From NCBI GenBank assembly GCA_017882985.1, contig JADGOK010000032.1:1-7334 (forward strand): 7,334 nt of DNA. Reading direction: 5' to 3'. Each line of letters opens with the position of its first letter. Positions within the stretch are counted from its first letter, which is position 1. A model generated the notes under the pieces. That model searched no databases. It saw nothing but the letters and a program-made list of their open reading frames with translations, and had not been told where the DNA came from. Positions 6,262 to 7,334 of this stretch are shown in pieces. The translations under genes and the position numbers were made by a program. This DNA comes from Acidimicrobiales bacterium. Lineage in GTDB: Bacteria > Actinomycetota > Acidimicrobiia > Acidimicrobiales > RAAP-2.

Positions 6262-6267
6262 TGACAC

Positions 6268-7254
6268 GTGCGGGCCTTTGAAATCAGCGAAGCGGACGGG
6301 AAACTTAGCTGCGAAGTACGCGACGTCGAACTGGTCCAACTCACGCCCAGTGACGTACTCGTGAAAGTCGACTTCAGCGGCGTTAACTACAAAGATGCAC
6401 TCGTCGCGAGCGCGCCGAGTCGCGTTCGTCGCATCGACAAGGTCATCGGCGGCGTCGACGCGGCGGGCACCATTGTCGTCTCCTCGATTCCGGATCTTCG
6501 TGTCGGCACACGTGTCGCGGTACACGGCGGTGACCTCGGCGTCGGTCGCGATGGTGGCTTCGCTGAGTTCGTCTCGGCACCCGCCCACTTCCTCAGTGCT
6601 CTACCGTCAACCATCACGACGCGCGAAGCGATGATCATCGGAACCGCCGGCTTCACCGCGATGGCGAGCATCCTCGCTCTTGAAGCACACGGACTCGATG
6701 CGGACGCCCAGGTGCTCGTCACCGGTGCGACCGGTGGCGTCGGCTCCGTCGCCGTGACCCTGCTCGCCGCTCGCGGCTATCAGCCCGTCGCCTCCACGGG
6801 GTCGCCCAGCGAGTCGACGTGGCTGCACGAACGTGGTGCGGTGCGGGTGATCGGACGCGACGAAATCAGCGACAAGCCCGAACGTGTCTTGGGAACCGCT
6901 CGCTGGGCCGCGGCGATCGACTGTGTCGGCGGCGACACGCTGAATCAGATCCTTCGCAGTCTGCAGTACGGGGGCAGCGTCGCCGCCAGCGGACTGGTCG
7001 CGAGTGCCGAGTTGACGACAACCGTGTACCCCTTCATCACGAGGGCCGTGAACCTGCTCGGCATTGACGCGGTGGAAGCGACGGCGTCAACGCGCGAACG
7101 CGTGTGGACCACGCTCGGTGAGATCGCCCAGAACGTCGACATCGCACCACTCGTCGACCGCGAGATAAAGATGGAACAACTTCCCGACGCCTTCGAGTCG
7201 ATCAGGAACGGTTCAACCCGGGGCCGAATTCTGGTGGATCCAAGCCCGGGTTGA
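6268..7254 (+). CDS. acuI: AcuI/YhdH-type zinc-free MDR oxidoreductase (probable NADPH-dependent acryloyl-CoA reductase)
   Basis: A 328-aa medium-chain reductase of the quinone-oxidoreductase branch, without structural or catalytic zinc ligands. It has the YhdH/AcuI landmarks in order: SGVNYKDAL (37-45), GGVDAAGT (61-68), GGFAEF (96-101), IGTAGFTAMASILALE (124-139), the Rossmann nucleotide-binding loop TGATGGVGSVA (152-162), a DCVGGDTL segment, LQYGGSVAASGL, and a late NLLGIDAVEA. AcuI enzymes reduce acryloyl-CoA to propionyl-CoA with NADPH, which detoxifies acrylate from DMSP or 3-hydroxypropionate metabolism; other members act on other enones, so the exact substrate is inferred. GGVDAAG replaces the more common PGIDAAG. 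The GTG start follows a TANNNT hexamer by 6 nt. The gene's end is covered by a strong hairpin, and another gene appears to converge on it 17 bp further on. Confidence 0.88.
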   Translation: MRAFEISEADGKLSCEVRDVELVQLTPSDVLVKVDFSGVNYKDALVASAPSRVRRIDKVIGGVDAAGTIVVSSIPDLRVGTRVAVHGGDLGVGRDGGFAEFVSAPAHFLSALPSTITTREAMIIGTAGFTAMASILALEAHGLDADAQVLVTGATGGVGSVAVTLLAARGYQPVASTGSPSESTWLHERGAVRVIGRDEISDKPERVLGTARWAAAIDCVGGDTLNQILRSLQYGGSVAASGLVASAELTTTVYPFITRAVNLLGIDAVEATASTRERVWTTLGEIAQNVDIAPLVDREIKMEQLPDAFESIRNGSTRGRILVDPSPG

Positions 7255-7256
7255 AC
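7211..7256. terminator. 12-bp perfect hairpin over the acuI stop codon
   Basis: GTTCAACCCGGG (7211-7222) and CCCGGGTTGAAC (7245-7256) form a perfect 12-bp stem with a 22-nt loop. The 3' arm contains the acuI TGA (7252-7254). No U-tract follows on either strand, so it is not a canonical intrinsic terminator; it sits between two convergent genes and may act as a bidirectional stop or protect the 3' end. Confidence 0.5.
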
Positions 7257-7271
7257 GGCGATCCGGTTGAC

Positions 7272-7334
7272 TTACTCGTCGGCGACGATTGATCCCACGC
7301 GATCACCGATGCCGGGATCGCGACTTACAAGCGC
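7272..7334 (-). CDS. C-terminal end of an unidentified convergent gene (partial)
   Basis: The minus strand is open from the window edge for 20 codons, ending RDPGIGDRVGSIVADE and a TAA (plus 7272-7274). The composition looks like a real protein tail, with third positions rich in G/C and an acidic end, and the plus strand has no competing gene. It is too short to name. It converges on the acuI-like gene with 17 bp between the two stops. Confidence 0.4.
   Translation of the reverse strand, partial: ALVSRDPGIGDRVGSIVADE

Noticed and set aside
6261..6266. TTGACA as a consensus -35 box just before acuI
   Set aside because: A matching -10 would fall inside the coding sequence at about 6284-6289, where nothing suitable is seen; TATCCT directly upstream is a better promoter element.
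7217..7250. Cluster of EcoRI, BamHI and two SmaI sites resembling a cloning polylinker
   Set aside because: The bases translate in frame to GRILVDP, which matches the normal C-terminus of this reductase family, so the sites are coincidental rather than vector sequence.

Overview
The window is about 60% G+C, gene-dense and entirely chromosomal in character. Gene content points to an actinobacterium, probably of the Acidimicrobiia: an Rv1830-type MerR regulator beside a glycine-cleavage gene, actinobacterial-looking ThiG and AcuI sequences, frequent GTG starts, and several genes that appear to be transcribed without a leader. The class-level placement is inference. I see no mobile element, CRISPR array, tRNA or rRNA.

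Layout. On the minus strand, positions 1-1821 hold a short operon read right to left: a MerR-family regulator, a small PD-(D/E)XK-like protein of unknown function, and gcvT, which runs off the left edge. The first two genes overlap by 4 nt (GTGA) and gcvT follows 10 nt later with a clear Shine-Dalgarno sequence, so all three are probably co-translated from one promoter. thiG (thiazole synthase) lies upstream on the same strand and is divergent from thiD (HMP/HMP-P kinase) across only 47 bp. thiD is followed, with an ATGA overlap, by a gene for a 186-aa single-span membrane protein of unknown function. That gene converges on, and overlaps by 15 bp, a minus-strand gene for a polytopic GT-C/GT87-like membrane glycosyltransferase. 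Next comes a minus-strand alpha/beta hydrolase, divergent across 52 bp from a plus-strand AcuI/YhdH-type NADPH oxidoreductase. A 12-bp perfect hairpin covers the end of the oxidoreductase gene, and the last 20 codons of a convergent gene seem to occupy the right edge.

How it fits together. thiG and thiD make the two halves of thiamine phosphate (thiazole and pyrimidine). gcvT takes part in glycine catabolism and one-carbon supply, and the MerR gene next to it belongs to a family that sits beside glycine-cleavage genes in other actinobacteria. The remaining genes look like ordinary housekeeping or accessory metabolism.

The most notable feature is transcriptional. At five starts (thiG, thiD, the glycosyltransferase, the hydrolase, acuI) a TANNNT -10-like hexamer lies exactly 6 or 7 nt upstream of a GTG codon and no normally spaced Shine-Dalgarno is present, as expected for leaderless mRNAs. 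The operon genes and merR instead use Shine-Dalgarno sequences or start/stop coupling. I found no clear evidence of a wholly new system; the best candidate for an undescribed function is the PD-(D/E)XK-like protein between merR and gcvT.
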